Of a DNA stretch of 64,000 nt, positions 10,501 to 18,385 are shown piece after piece. This DNA is from Pseudaquabacterium terrae (GTDB taxonomy: Bacteria; Pseudomonadota; Gammaproteobacteria; Burkholderiales; Burkholderiaceae_C), in NCBI RefSeq assembly GCF_013266755.1, contig NZ_JABRWJ010000001.1, forward strand, positions 186,001 to 250,000, given 5' to 3'. The notes under the pieces are model-generated. The model saw nothing but the letters and a program-made list of their open reading frames with translations, did not search any database and was not told the origin of the DNA. Numbering within the stretch: position 1 is the stretch's first letter; every line of letters begins with the position of its first letter. The translations under genes were made by a program, and so were the position numbers.

Positions 10501-10733
10501 AGCTGCGCCGCCGAACGCGCCTCGCGCAGGAAACGCTCGACCAGTTTCGGATCCGCGGCACTGACGCCGTGCAGCAGCTTGATCGCCACCAGCCGGTCGA
10601 GATCGACATCGCGCGCCTGGTGCACCACACCCATCGCGCCGCTGCCGACCTGGCGCAACAGCTCGTATTGCAGCAAGCGCCGCGGTGCCGGCGACGGGCC
10701 GGCGAAGGCACTCCCGGACGTGTCGTCGGACAT
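7518..10733 (-). CDS. Ser/Thr protein kinase fused to NB-ARC-like ATPase and TPR repeats
   Basis: 1071 residues from the ATG at 10733; the frame stays open upstream but the kinase domain begins right after this start. The kinase domain (about 22-285) has GSGAMG (30-35), Lys52, HRDIKPSN (144-151) and DFG (164-166), all catalytic. An ATPase with P-loop GPGGTGKT (340-347) follows, with the LLLDNCEHL and GIPLAIELAA segments of AfsR/MalT-type STAND proteins. The C-terminal 400 residues are TPR repeats. No transmembrane helix or DNA-binding domain is obvious, so it is probably a cytoplasmic signalling hub. The target and ligand are unknown. A divergent small membrane protein gene starts 93 bases away. 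Confidence 0.85.
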   Translation of the reverse strand: MSDDTSGSAFAGPSPAPRRLLQYELLRQVGSGAMGVVHQARDVDLDRLVAIKLLHGVSAADPKLVERFLREARSAAQLIHPNVALVYQVGRQDGLTFIVMEWLDGGDLGQAVRQHGALPWREVVIALRDAAAGLAAAHAAGLVHRDIKPSNLMRNAAGQVKLVDFGLARLHAAPSELTQAGSILGTPAYLSPEQCMGDAATPLSDLYALGCSGFHLLTGQAPFAAPHMAGVLYGHLNKPLPDPRHFAPDAPEALVALLQRACAKDPADRPANAAALLHDLQALLDGGARTGVAVNGEAAAPPARVAGNLALDPTSFIGREAETAAVGELLQRARLVTLTGPGGTGKTRLSLHVARRSAAGFADGVWLVELAALAADAAGGEAAVLDALAAALGVRDEGGAAIADRLIEHLRPREALLLLDNCEHLIDAAAAVARRIVSGCERVRLLATSRQALGVPGEQTFGVPPLATGDEGASPAELAQVDALRLFTERAAVARPGFVLNADNAAAVAQVCRRLDGIPLAIELAAARIKVLTPQQIAARLADVFKLLTGGQRTLLPRQQTLRALIDWSWELLDDGERRLFARLAIFAGDFSLEAAEGVLPDDPGAALDVLDGLAGLVDKSLLVAIERGGEMRYRLLETMRQYAAEKLDGFGETAQLQRRHADFYLGMYAVIIDQLHGDGHAQAETRLQLEHDNARAALDAAIQRRWFDIGLPGAKALADYWFAHGLLADGVARLERLVAQDPPDGAALAELLQPAGRIAMFLGRHALARTWFERGLPLAHAAGDRALEGRLLGGLGSVAVLSGELPAARQRFAEALEVCTELGDLAGRAKAHNNLGMVLNDMGDIAGARQHLVAALDFHRASKRPVDLANGLLSLAELEQRHGEGAQAQALFESSLNIFSSLGDHWSAAYARDGLGRCALASGDLGQARRHFEQALTVLRQAGDKGAIADQLDHLAHVALQEGQRDSAMRHADESLALRLELNNPAALAASLQTQAALHAHAAPERSARLLGAMDALQQAAQAVPSVARAQRLRVLCEQLEQRLGAQALAQLRAAGAGEDPVLLARAEST

Positions 10734-10826
10734 GCGAGGGACTATACGGCGCGGCCCGTGTCGGAACCATTCAATACGCCGCGCGCGGCGGCCTGCACAG
10801 TGCGGCGCATCCTCCTGGAGTCCCGC

Positions 10827-11195
10827 ATGGCCCTCACCCTCGCCTGGTCGCTGTTCGCACTCGGCATCGCACACGTCGTCTTCGGTGTGCTTCGCTTCAA
10901 GGAGCCGTTGCTCGGCGCGCTCGCGGACGGCTTCGTCGGCCAGTTCTCGGCGCATGAATCGCGCCGCACGGCCTTCTGGTTCCTGATGGCCGGACCGCAG
11001 CTGATGCTGGCCGGCCAGGTCGCGCTGCATGCCGTGTCGCACGGTCAGCCGGGGCTGCTGCGCCTGATCGGTGTCTACCTGCTGGTCTGTTCGGCGATCG
11101 GCGTCGCGGCGTTTCCGAAGTCGCCGCTGCCGGTGGCGCTGGTGCTGTCGGTGTTGCTGCTGGTTGTCCCGCTGCCTCAACCCCAGATGCGGTAG
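10827..11195 (+). CDS. DUF6463-like small membrane protein
   Basis: 122 residues, mostly hydrophobic, with about four membrane helices (roughly residues 3-20, 48-65, 75-92 and 98-115). The start at the ATG of MALTLAW has a GGAG ribosome site (CTGGAG) about ten bases upstream. The HESRRTAFWFL segment between helices 1 and 2 resembles the DUF6463 group. The function is unknown. It is divergent from the kinase gene. Confidence 0.65.
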   Translation: MALTLAWSLFALGIAHVVFGVLRFKEPLLGALADGFVGQFSAHESRRTAFWFLMAGPQLMLAGQVALHAVSHGQPGLLRLIGVYLLVCSAIGVAAFPKSPLPVALVLSVLLLVVPLPQPQMR

Positions 11196-11231
11196 ACCCA
11201 GCAACACTCGTCGTGCTGCGCCGGCCGGACC

Positions 11232-11684
11232 CTACACCGCCTCCGGCAGCGGATTGCGGAAGCTCGCGTTCAGCAGGTTCCAGGCCTTGATCGTCACGAT
11301 CACGAAGCCGAGCTCGGCGATCTCCTGGTCGCTGAAGTGCTCCTGCAGCGCGGCGAATTCGGCGTCGCTCGCGTCGCCGGCCGGCAGCGCATTGCAGATC
11401 TCGGCCCAGCGCAGCGCGGCACGCTCACGCGCGGTGAAGAACGGCGCTTCGCGCCAGCCGGCGACGGCGTTCAGGTGCCGCGGGTTCACGTCCATCTTGA
11501 TCAGGTCGCGCCAGTGCATGTCGATGCAATAGGCGCAGCCGTTGATCTGCGACAGGCGCAGCAGCACCAGTTCGACCAGGCGCTCGCCGAGCAGGTCGCG
11601 GCGCAGGCTGTTGGACAGCTCGTACAGGGCCTTGGCGGTTTTCGGGGCGAGCTTGTAGTAGTTGAGGCGGGCGGTATGGGTCAT
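11232..11684 (-). CDS. Carboxymuconolactone decarboxylase / AhpD-like protein, probable ECF41 target
   Basis: 150 residues. It has the AhpD-like core with the redox motif CAYC followed by IDMH (about residues 49-56), as in alkylhydroperoxidase-type carboxymuconolactone decarboxylase (CMD) proteins. The start is the ATG at 11684, giving MTHTARLNYYKL; an in-frame upstream start would add 20 non-conserved residues. Genes of this family are a recognised partner of ECF41 sigma factors, as one of the COE (CMD, oxidoreductase or epimerase) targets. The ECF41 gene lies directly upstream and an exact ECF41-type promoter sits between them. The natural substrate is unknown; an antioxidant role is family-based inference. 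Confidence 0.85.
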   Translation of the reverse strand: MTHTARLNYYKLAPKTAKALYELSNSLRRDLLGERLVELVLLRLSQINGCAYCIDMHWRDLIKMDVNPRHLNAVAGWREAPFFTARERAALRWAEICNALPAGDASDAEFAALQEHFSDQEIAELGFVIVTIKAWNLLNASFRNPLPEAV

Positions 11685-11744
11685 GGTGGTCCGTGAGGGC
11701 TGGGATTCGGGCAGCCGCCCCATGCGGCCGCTCCTGTACTGCAA

Positions 11745-11771
11745 GACGCGCGGCCGGGGCCGCTTGTGACA
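11745..11771 (-). promoter_or_regulatory. ECF41-type promoter of the CMD gene
   Basis: On the minus strand the sequence reads TGTCACA (11771-11765), 16 bases, then CGTC (11748-11745). This is the element described for ECF41 sigma factors. It lies between the sigma gene and the CMD gene, pointing at the latter with about 60 bases to its ATG. The exact match and context make it a strong call. It also overlaps no coding sequence. Confidence 0.85.
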
Positions 11772-11786
11772 GGTCGCGCAAAAAAC

Positions 11787-12692
11787 CTACAGGGCGGCCG
11801 CGACGCCCGCCAGCTTGTCCGGGTTGCGCACCGCGTAGATCGCGACGATGCGCTCGCCGTCGGTGACCAGCGCCTGCGCCGATTCGAGCTGGCCGTCGAC
11901 GTAGCGCAGCAGGCCGGGCTCGCCGTTGACCAGCGCGAAGCGGTAGTGAATCTGCGTGCCGAGCCGCTTCGATAGCGCCCAGTACAGGTTGGTGATGCGC
12001 TCGCCGCCGCGCAGGATCTCGCCGAAGGACGGCACCTTGCCGCCGCCGTCGCCGACCAGCGCCACGTCGTCGGCCAGCAGCGCCTTCATCGCATCACGTT
12101 CGCCGCTGCGCGCGGCAGCAATGAACTGCTCGACGATGCGGCGGTGCGCGGCCGGCGGCACGTCGAAGCGCGGCTTGTCCTGCTGCACGCGCTCGCTGGC
12201 GCGGTGCACCAGCTGCCGGCACGCGGCCTCACTCTTGCCGAGCAGCGCGGCGATGTCGCCGTAATCGTGGTCGAAGACCTCGCGCCACAGGTAGGCCGCG
12301 CGTTCCTCCGGCGCCAGGCGCTCCAGCACCCACAGCAGCGCGACCGACAGCTCGCCGGCCTGCTCGGCCAGCACCTCGGGCGAGCGCTCGTCGAGCGCGA
12401 CCAGCGGCTCGGGCAGCCAGAAGCCGATGTAGGCCTCGCGTTCGGTCTTCGCCGCGCGCAGCCGGTCGATCGCCAGCCGCGTGACGACGGTCACCAGCCA
12501 GGCCTCGGCCGATTGCAGCGCGCCGCGGTCGGCGTGCTGGTGCCAGCGCAGCCAGGCATCCTGGACGATGTCCTCGGCATCGGCGCGCATGCCGAGCATG
12601 CGGTAGGCGATGCCGAACAGCCGCGGGCGCAGCGCAGCGAAGGTCTGGGTGTCGTCGGCGGTGCTGAAGCGGGCGTCGGTCGGCTCGGGCAT
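11787..12692 (-). CDS. ECF41-group RNA polymerase sigma factor with SnoaL-like C-terminal domain
   Basis: 301 residues. Sigma region 2 (about 20-55) contains IAYRMLG and the DAEDIVQDAWLRW core. Region 4 (about 130-170) contains YGDIAALLGKSEAACRQLVHRA. The C-terminal extension (about 180-301) is SnoaL-like. The three ECF41 signatures are all present: WLPEP (92-96), DGGGK (215-219) and NGEPG (256-260). In this group the extension replaces a separate anti-sigma factor and controls activity. The gene stands just upstream of its likely target. The triggering signal is unknown for the group. Confidence 0.92.
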   Translation of the reverse strand: MPEPTDARFSTADDTQTFAALRPRLFGIAYRMLGMRADAEDIVQDAWLRWHQHADRGALQSAEAWLVTVVTRLAIDRLRAAKTEREAYIGFWLPEPLVALDERSPEVLAEQAGELSVALLWVLERLAPEERAAYLWREVFDHDYGDIAALLGKSEAACRQLVHRASERVQQDKPRFDVPPAAHRRIVEQFIAAARSGERDAMKALLADDVALVGDGGGKVPSFGEILRGGERITNLYWALSKRLGTQIHYRFALVNGEPGLLRYVDGQLESAQALVTDGERIVAIYAVRNPDKLAGVAAAL

Positions 12693-12731
12693 GGCCCGAG
12701 CATAAAACGCGTTGCCGCGCCCGCGCGCCGG

Positions 12732-13808
12732 TCAGGCCGTGCCCAGCACGCCGCGGCGCACCTGGTCGCGCTCGATCGATTCGAACAGCGCCTTGAAATT
12801 GCCTTCGCCGAAGCCTTCGTCGCCCTTGCGCTGGATGAATTCGAAGAACACCGGTCCGAGCATCGTCTGCGAGAAGATCTGCAGCAGCAGGCGGCGCTTG
12901 CCGTCGGCCGTGCTGCCGTCGAGCAGGATGCCGCGCGCCCTCAATTCCTCGATCGGCTGGCCATGGCCCGGCAGGCGCTCTTCGAGCATCTCGTAATAGA
13001 CCTCGTTCGGCGCCGTCATCAGCGGCACGCCGGCGAGCGCGAGCCGGTCGATCGTCGACGGCAGGTCGTCGGTCAGCAGCGCGATGTGCTGGATGCCCTC
13101 GCCGTTGAATTGCATCAGGAATTCCTCGATCTGGCCCGAGCCCTTCTTCGACTCCTCGTTCAGCGGGATGCGGATGCGGCCGTCGGGCGCGGTCATCGCC
13201 TTCGAGGTCAGGCCGGTGTACTCGCCCTGGATGTCGAAATAGCGGATCTCGCGGAAGCTGAACAGCTTCTCGTAGAACGCCGACCAGTACGACATGCGGC
13301 CGCGGTAGACGTTGTGCGTCAGGTGGTCGACGATCTTCAGGCCATGGCCGGCCGGATGGCGGTCGGCGCCCGGGAGCCATTCGAAATCGATGTCGTAGAT
13401 GGATTTCCCTTCCTCGAAGCGGTCGATCAGGTACAGCGGCGCGCCGCCGATGCCCTTGATCGCCGGCAGGCGCAGCTCCATCGGCCCGGTGGGGATCTCG
13501 ATCGGCTGGGCGCCGAGCTCCAGCGCGCGGGCATAGGCCTTGTGCGAGTCCTTGACGCGGAACGCCAGGCCGCAGGCCGAGGGCCCATGCTCGGCGGCAA
13601 AGTAGGCGGCCGCGCTGTGCGGCTCGCGGTTGATGATGAAGTTGATGCCGCCCTGGCGGTACAGCACCACGTCCTTCGAGCGGTGGCGCGCCACCGGCGT
13701 GAAGCCCAGCTGCTCGAACACCGGCTCCAGCACGTTCGGCGTGGGCGATGCGAACTCGACGAACTCGAATCCCATCAGCCCCATCGGGTTGTCGAAGAGG
13801 TCGGCCAT
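12732..13808 (-). CDS. hppD: 4-Hydroxyphenylpyruvate dioxygenase
   Basis: 358 residues from the ATG at 13808, which has a GGGAGC ribosome site; a TTG two codons earlier is less likely. The enzyme converts 4-hydroxyphenylpyruvate to homogentisate in tyrosine breakdown. The Fe(II) ligands expected of the family are visible: a His in VDHLTHN (about 162), a His in IQHIALLT (241) and a Glu in FFEFIQRKG (323). The length matches bacterial HPPD. No homogentisate dioxygenase or other tyrosine gene is adjacent in the window. Confidence 0.93.
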   Translation of the reverse strand: MADLFDNPMGLMGFEFVEFASPTPNVLEPVFEQLGFTPVARHRSKDVVLYRQGGINFIINREPHSAAAYFAAEHGPSACGLAFRVKDSHKAYARALELGAQPIEIPTGPMELRLPAIKGIGGAPLYLIDRFEEGKSIYDIDFEWLPGADRHPAGHGLKIVDHLTHNVYRGRMSYWSAFYEKLFSFREIRYFDIQGEYTGLTSKAMTAPDGRIRIPLNEESKKGSGQIEEFLMQFNGEGIQHIALLTDDLPSTIDRLALAGVPLMTAPNEVYYEMLEERLPGHGQPIEELRARGILLDGSTADGKRRLLLQIFSQTMLGPVFFEFIQRKGDEGFGEGNFKALFESIERDQVRRGVLGTA

Positions 13809-13977
13809 GGTCAAAGCTCCCGCGGGTTCAGTCCGCCGTGATGTTCGCCTTCTTCACGCGCTTTGCATAGCGCCCCCAGCCGCGCGCGGCGCTCCAAGCC
13901 TTTGCCGCGGCTGGGGTCTTCGGCCGGCGGCGCCGTCCACAAGCGTATAAACCGTTTGCACCGTTTTTGCCGCAACG

Positions 13978-14838
13978 ATGGAAGCCGATCTGCTCAGCAC
14001 CGAGACCCACCGCTGGTGGATCACCTTGTGCGTCGTCAGCGCGCTGAACGTGCTGGCCTGGGTGGCGTCGGCGGCCGTGCTGAAGCGCCGCCAGGCCGCG
14101 CTGGGCGACTGGCCGATGCGCCGGCTGTTGCTGCTGCTCGCCGCCGGCTACGTCGCCGGCTGTGCCTACCGCTCGGTGCTGCCGGTGTTCGACGTGCAGC
14201 GCCAGGTCCTGGTCGACTCGTGGTGGTCGAGCGTGCTGGTCGGCCGCAGCGTGGCCACGCTCGCCGAGCTGTGTTTCGCCGCGCAGTGGGCGCTGCTGCT
14301 GCACGGCGCGGCCGAGGCCGCGGCGAGCCGCTTCGCCCGCGCGGTCGCGCTGGCCATCGTGCCGATGATCGCGCTGGCCGAGCTGTGCTCATGGAGCGCG
14401 GTGTTGACGACCAACAACCTCGGCCACGTGATCGAGGAGGCGCTGTGGGGCAGCAGCGTGCTGCTGCTGGTCGCCAGCCTGTGTGCCATCACCCCGCGCT
14501 CGGCACGCACGCTGCGGCCGCTGTTCGCCGCCTGCGCGGTCGCCGGCGTCGGCTACGTGGCCTACATGTTCACGATCGACGTGCCGATGTACTGGGCGCG
14601 CTGGGTCGCCGACGAGGCCGCCGGTCGCCCCTACTTCAGCCTCGCGCAGGGCTGGACCGACGTGTCCTCGCGCTGGGTCGTCTCACACGCGTGGGACGAT
14701 TGGAAGGGCGAGGTCACGTGGATGTCGCTGTACTTCAGCGTCGCGGTGTGGATGAGCATCGGCCTGACGTTCACGCCGGCGATGCGCGGGCTCACCAGCG
14801 GTCGGATCGCATCACCGGCAGCCAGCGCCCGGCGCTGA
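13978..14838 (+). CDS. Multi-pass membrane protein of unknown function
   Basis: 286 residues with about seven hydrophobic helices (roughly 15-36, 48-65, 85-110, 119-140, 147-168, 180-198 and 250-270). A long polar, Trp-rich loop lies between the last two (residues about 205-245). I do not recognise a family. The 3' end overlaps the convergent solute-binding protein gene by 47 bases. Confidence 0.65.
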   Translation: MEADLLSTETHRWWITLCVVSALNVLAWVASAAVLKRRQAALGDWPMRRLLLLLAAGYVAGCAYRSVLPVFDVQRQVLVDSWWSSVLVGRSVATLAELCFAAQWALLLHGAAEAAASRFARAVALAIVPMIALAELCSWSAVLTTNNLGHVIEEALWGSSVLLLVASLCAITPRSARTLRPLFAACAVAGVGYVAYMFTIDVPMYWARWVADEAAGRPYFSLAQGWTDVSSRWVVSHAWDDWKGEVTWMSLYFSVAVWMSIGLTFTPAMRGLTSGRIASPAASARR

Positions 14839-15973
14839 GCTGGTAGACCGAGACCGCGCCGTAGCGCTGCTCGCCGTCGGCGCCGAAGCGCATCGAGCCG
14901 GTCACCGGCGCATGGCCGTCGAAGCTCTTCAGCCGGTTCAGCAGCGCCGCCTTGTCGACCGAGCCATTGCGGGCCAGCGCATCGGCGACCAGGTAGACCG
15001 CGTCGTAGGCGTAGTGCGCGCCGTAGACCGGCGCGCCGCGGAAGCGCGCGCGGAACTTCTCGAGGAAGGCCTTGCCGGCGGGCAGCTCCTGCACCTCGAG
15101 GATCGGCGAGGTCACGTAGACCGCGCGCAGCGCACGGCCGGCCTGCAGCAGCTTGTCGGTCTTGAGCGTATCGCTGCCGAGCAGGCGCACATGGCTCAGG
15201 CCCGCGGAGACCAGCTGCCGGATCAGCGCCTCGGCCTGGAAATCGCTGACCATCGCGACGATCACGTCGGCCTGCGTGCGCCGCACCTCGGCGACGAAGG
15301 ACTCGAAATCGTTGGTCTTGTTGTCCGCGGTGCGGCGCACGGCCAGCGTCGCCCGGTGCTCGGTGAAGAGCCGCACGACGTCGTCGGCCAGGCCTTTGCC
15401 GTAAGGGGTGCCGTCGTCGAGCACCGCATAGGCCTTGGCGCCGGCGAGCTGGCGCGCGTATTCGCCGATCGCGCGCGACTGCAGATCGTCGTTGGCGACC
15501 AGCCGCAGCGTGGTCGGCAGCTTCAGCCGCGTGTACAGCGGCTTGGTCGAGATCGCCAGCTGCGGAATGCCGGCCGCGGCATAGGTCGGCGCCGCGGCGA
15601 TGCTGACGCCCGAATTCAGATCGGCAATGGCCACCAGCACGTCGGCCGCGACGAGCTGCGCCGCAGCCGCCTTGCCCACGACGGGATCGGCCTTGTCGTC
15701 GACGCTGACCACCTCGAGCTTCACCTCGCGGCCACCGATCCGCACCCCGCCCGCGGCATTGATCTCCTCGATCGCCAGCGTGACGCCGTTGAGCATGTCG
15801 GCGCCCTGAGCGCCCAACTCGCCCGACAGCGGCTGCGCGACGCCGATGCGCACGGCCTCGGGCGCGCGCCAGCCTGGCGCCAGCGTCGCCGTGGCGACGA
15901 CGGCCGCCACGAGGCCGGCCAATGCCAGGAAAACCGCGCGCAGCTGGCGCAGGCGTGATGCTGAACTCGACAT
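14792..15973 (-). CDS. Branched-chain amino-acid-type ABC transporter substrate-binding protein
   Basis: 393 residues. An N-terminal hydrophobic segment (about 12-33) acts as signal or anchor. The mature part begins VRIGVAQPLSG and contains AIEEINAAGGV, both typical of LivJ/Leu-Ile-Val binding proteins (type I periplasmic fold). The ligand cannot be assigned, and members bind amino acids, amides or aromatic acids. No permease or ATPase gene is adjacent, so it is an orphan binding protein or works with a transporter elsewhere. Confidence 0.85.
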   Translation of the reverse strand: MSSSASRLRQLRAVFLALAGLVAAVVATATLAPGWRAPEAVRIGVAQPLSGELGAQGADMLNGVTLAIEEINAAGGVRIGGREVKLEVVSVDDKADPVVGKAAAAQLVAADVLVAIADLNSGVSIAAAPTYAAAGIPQLAISTKPLYTRLKLPTTLRLVANDDLQSRAIGEYARQLAGAKAYAVLDDGTPYGKGLADDVVRLFTEHRATLAVRRTADNKTNDFESFVAEVRRTQADVIVAMVSDFQAEALIRQLVSAGLSHVRLLGSDTLKTDKLLQAGRALRAVYVTSPILEVQELPAGKAFLEKFRARFRGAPVYGAHYAYDAVYLVADALARNGSVDKAALLNRLKSFDGHAPVTGSMRFGADGEQRYGAVSVYQLSAGRWLPVMRSDRW

Positions 15974-16149
15974 CGAAGCTCCTCGGCCGCGGCAGGAAAG
16001 TCCGCGTGGGAGGCCCCGATAGCAGCCGGCGTGCCAGGCCGAGCGCAGCGGCGTGACGCCCGGTGCGCCCGTCGCGCGCTGTCACGAGAAGTACACACGG
16101 CGCGGTGGCGCGGTGTGTCGGCGGCGATGCACCGCCGCCGGCGCCCGAT

Positions 16150-17427
16150 CTACCGCTCGATCAGGATCGCCCGGAAGTCGTTGACGTTGGTGCGCGTCGG
16201 CCCGGTGACCACCGCGTCGCCCAAGGCGCCGAAGAAACCGTGCCCGTCGTTGTTCGCCAGCGCGTCGCGCGCCTTCAGGCCGAGCGCGCGGCCGCGTTCC
16301 AGCGTGTCCGGCCCGATCAGCGCGCCGGCGGTCTCCTCGATGCCGTCGACGCCGTCGGTATCGCCCATCAGCGCATGCACGCGCGGCTGACCGGCGAGCG
16401 CGACGGCGCAAGCCAGCAGGCATTCGACGTTGCGGCCGCCGCGGCCCGTGCCGCGCACCGTCACCGTGGTCTCGCCGCCGGACAGGATCACGCAGGGCGG
16501 CGCGATCGGCTGGCCGTGCAGAGCCGCCTGACGCGCGATGCCGGCCAGCACGGTGCCGACCTCACGCGCCTCGCCCTCGATCGCATCGCCGAGGATCAGC
16601 GGCGCATAACCCGCATTCTGAGCGACCACGGCGGCCGCCTCGAGCGCCTGCTGCGGCGCCGCGATCACCCGCACCTCGTTGCGCGCGAGCCGCTGGTCAC
16701 CCGGCTTGACCGTCTCGCCGCGGCCCGATTCGAGCAGCGCGCGCACTTCCGCCGGTACCTCGATCGCGTGGCGGCGCAGGATGTCGAGCGCATCGGCGCA
16801 AGTGGTCGGATCGGCCACCGTCGGGCCGGAGGCGATGTCGACCGGGTCGTCGCCGGGCACGTCGGAAAGCACCAACGTCAGCATCCGTGCCGGGCACGCT
16901 GCTGCTAGCCGCCCGCCCTTGATCGCCGACAGGTGCCGGCGCACGCAGTTCATTTCGGCGATCGTCGCGCCCGAGCGCAGCAGCGCGGCATTCAGCGCCT
17001 GCTTGTGCTCAAAGGTCAGCCCCGGCGCCGGCAGCGGCAGCAGCGCCGAGCCGCCGCCGGAGATCAGCGCCAGCACGAAGTCGTTCTCGCGCAGGCCCGC
17101 CACATAGGCCAGCAGCCGCTCGGCGGCCGCGAAGCCCGCCCGGTCGGGCACCGGATGCGCGGCTTCGACGATTTCAATCCGCTCGCAGGCCGCGCCGTAG
17201 CCATAGCGCGTGACCACCAGGCCCTGCAACGAATCCGGCGGCCCGGTCCAATGGTCTTCCACCGCGCGCGCCATCGCCGCCGAGGCCTTGCCGGCGCCGA
17301 TGACGATCAACCGGCCGCCGTTCAGCGCGTCGGGTGACGGCAGGTGCGGCGGCACGCACAGCGCGGGCTGCGCCGAGGCGACGGCGGCATCGAACATCTG
17401 GCGCAGCAGCGCGCGGGGAGGGGTCAT
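16150..17427 (-). CDS. Glycerate 2-kinase (MOFRL family)
   Basis: 425 residues. It contains GAGKASAAMARA (about 45-56), the glycine-rich ISGGGSALLPLP, GGETTVTVRGTGRGGRN and the C-terminal DTDGVDGIEETAGA, all typical of the DUF4147/MOFRL glycerate kinases (TtuD/GckA). The product phosphorylates D-glycerate to 2-phosphoglycerate and is the last step of the glyoxylate pathway encoded upstream on the same strand. Its ATG overlaps the stop of the preceding reductase gene by four bases (ATGA), which implies translational coupling. Older annotations call this family hydroxypyruvate reductase. Confidence 0.9.
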   Translation of the reverse strand: MTPPRALLRQMFDAAVASAQPALCVPPHLPSPDALNGGRLIVIGAGKASAAMARAVEDHWTGPPDSLQGLVVTRYGYGAACERIEIVEAAHPVPDRAGFAAAERLLAYVAGLRENDFVLALISGGGSALLPLPAPGLTFEHKQALNAALLRSGATIAEMNCVRRHLSAIKGGRLAAACPARMLTLVLSDVPGDDPVDIASGPTVADPTTCADALDILRRHAIEVPAEVRALLESGRGETVKPGDQRLARNEVRVIAAPQQALEAAAVVAQNAGYAPLILGDAIEGEAREVGTVLAGIARQAALHGQPIAPPCVILSGGETTVTVRGTGRGGRNVECLLACAVALAGQPRVHALMGDTDGVDGIEETAGALIGPDTLERGRALGLKARDALANNDGHGFFGALGDAVVTGPTRTNVNDFRAILIER

Positions 17428-18353
17428 GGTGGCGTTCCGATGGGGTGGTTCGCCAGATTCTCCAACGCCTTGACCATCGCCGAGTGGTCCCAGCCCCGGC
17501 CGCCGTGCGCGCTGCAGGCATTGAAGAGCGCTTGCGCCGTCGCGGTGTTGGGCAGCGCGACGCCAAGCGCACGCGCGCTGTCCAGCGCCAGGTTCAGGTC
17601 CTTCTGGTGCAGCTCGATGCGAAAACCCGGCTCGAAGGTCCGCTTGATCATGCGCTCGCCGTGCACTTCCAGGATCCGCGACGACGCGAAGCCGCCCATC
17701 AGCGCCTGGCGCACCTTGGCCGGATCGGCGCCGGCCTTGGCGGCGAAGACCAGCGCCTCGGCCACCGCCTCGATGTTCAGCGCGACGATGATCTGGTTCG
17801 CGACCTTCGCGGTCTGGCCGTCGCCGACCGCGCCGACGCGGGTGATGTTCTTGCCCATCCGCTCGAACAGCGGCTTGACGCGCTCGAACACCGCCTCGTC
17901 GCCGCCCACCATGATCGACAGCGTCGCGTTCTTCGCGCCGACTTCGCCGCCGGACACCGGCGCATCGAGGTAGGCGGCGCCGGTCCCGGCGATGCGTTCG
18001 GCAAAGCGCTTGGTGGCGATCGGCGAGATCGAACTCATGTCGACGACGACCTTGCCTTCGCGGCCCGCAGGGCCGCTACCCATTCCTTGCAGACCGGCAG
18101 CGACGCCTTGCTCGGCGAACAGCACCGCTTCGACGTCCGGCGTGTCGGGCAGCATCAGGAAGACGATGTCGGCGCGCTCGGCGACGCCGCGCGCACTGGT
18201 GCAGACGGTGGCGCGGCTGTCGCCGATGGCCGGCGGCAGCTTGCCGCGGGTGTGCACGAACAGCGTGTGGCCGGCGGCGATCAGGTGGCCGCACATCGGC
18301 GCGCCCATGATGCCGAGGCCGATGAAACCGAGCTTGAGCGGTTGTGAGGTCAT
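17424..18353 (-). CDS. glxR: 2-Hydroxy-3-oxopropionate (tartronate semialdehyde) reductase
   Basis: 309 residues from the ATG at 18353; the frame extends 19 codons upstream without conserved sequence. The beta-hydroxyacid dehydrogenase features are complete: GLGIMG nucleotide motif (12-17), DAPVSGGEVGA substrate motif (130-140) and catalytic Lys183 in GQTAKVANQ. It reduces tartronate semialdehyde, the product of Gcl, to D-glycerate. It is the third gene of gcl-hyi-glxR-glycerate kinase and is coupled to the kinase by an ATGA overlap. Confidence 0.92.
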   Translation of the reverse strand: MTSQPLKLGFIGLGIMGAPMCGHLIAAGHTLFVHTRGKLPPAIGDSRATVCTSARGVAERADIVFLMLPDTPDVEAVLFAEQGVAAGLQGMGSGPAGREGKVVVDMSSISPIATKRFAERIAGTGAAYLDAPVSGGEVGAKNATLSIMVGGDEAVFERVKPLFERMGKNITRVGAVGDGQTAKVANQIIVALNIEAVAEALVFAAKAGADPAKVRQALMGGFASSRILEVHGERMIKRTFEPGFRIELHQKDLNLALDSARALGVALPNTATAQALFNACSAHGGRGWDHSAMVKALENLANHPIGTPP

Positions 18354-18385
18354 GGCGATCGAATTCCTAGTGTCTGAAATGCACG

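Noticed and set aside
7578-11195. Very long plus-strand open frame opposite the kinase gene
   Set aside because: It is antisense to a gene with complete kinase and ATPase motifs and its composition is Arg/Gln/Ala-rich and motif-free, as expected from GC-rich codon bias. Only its last part from 10827, beyond the kinase gene, is a real gene.
10734-11207. Upstream extension of the kinase gene
   Set aside because: The frame is open but would overlap the divergent DUF6463-like gene almost entirely. The kinase domain begins right after the ATG at 10733.
13809-13814. TTG start two codons upstream for hppD
   Set aside because: The ATG at 13808 has a well-placed GGGAGC ribosome site, while the TTG would lie inside that spacing.
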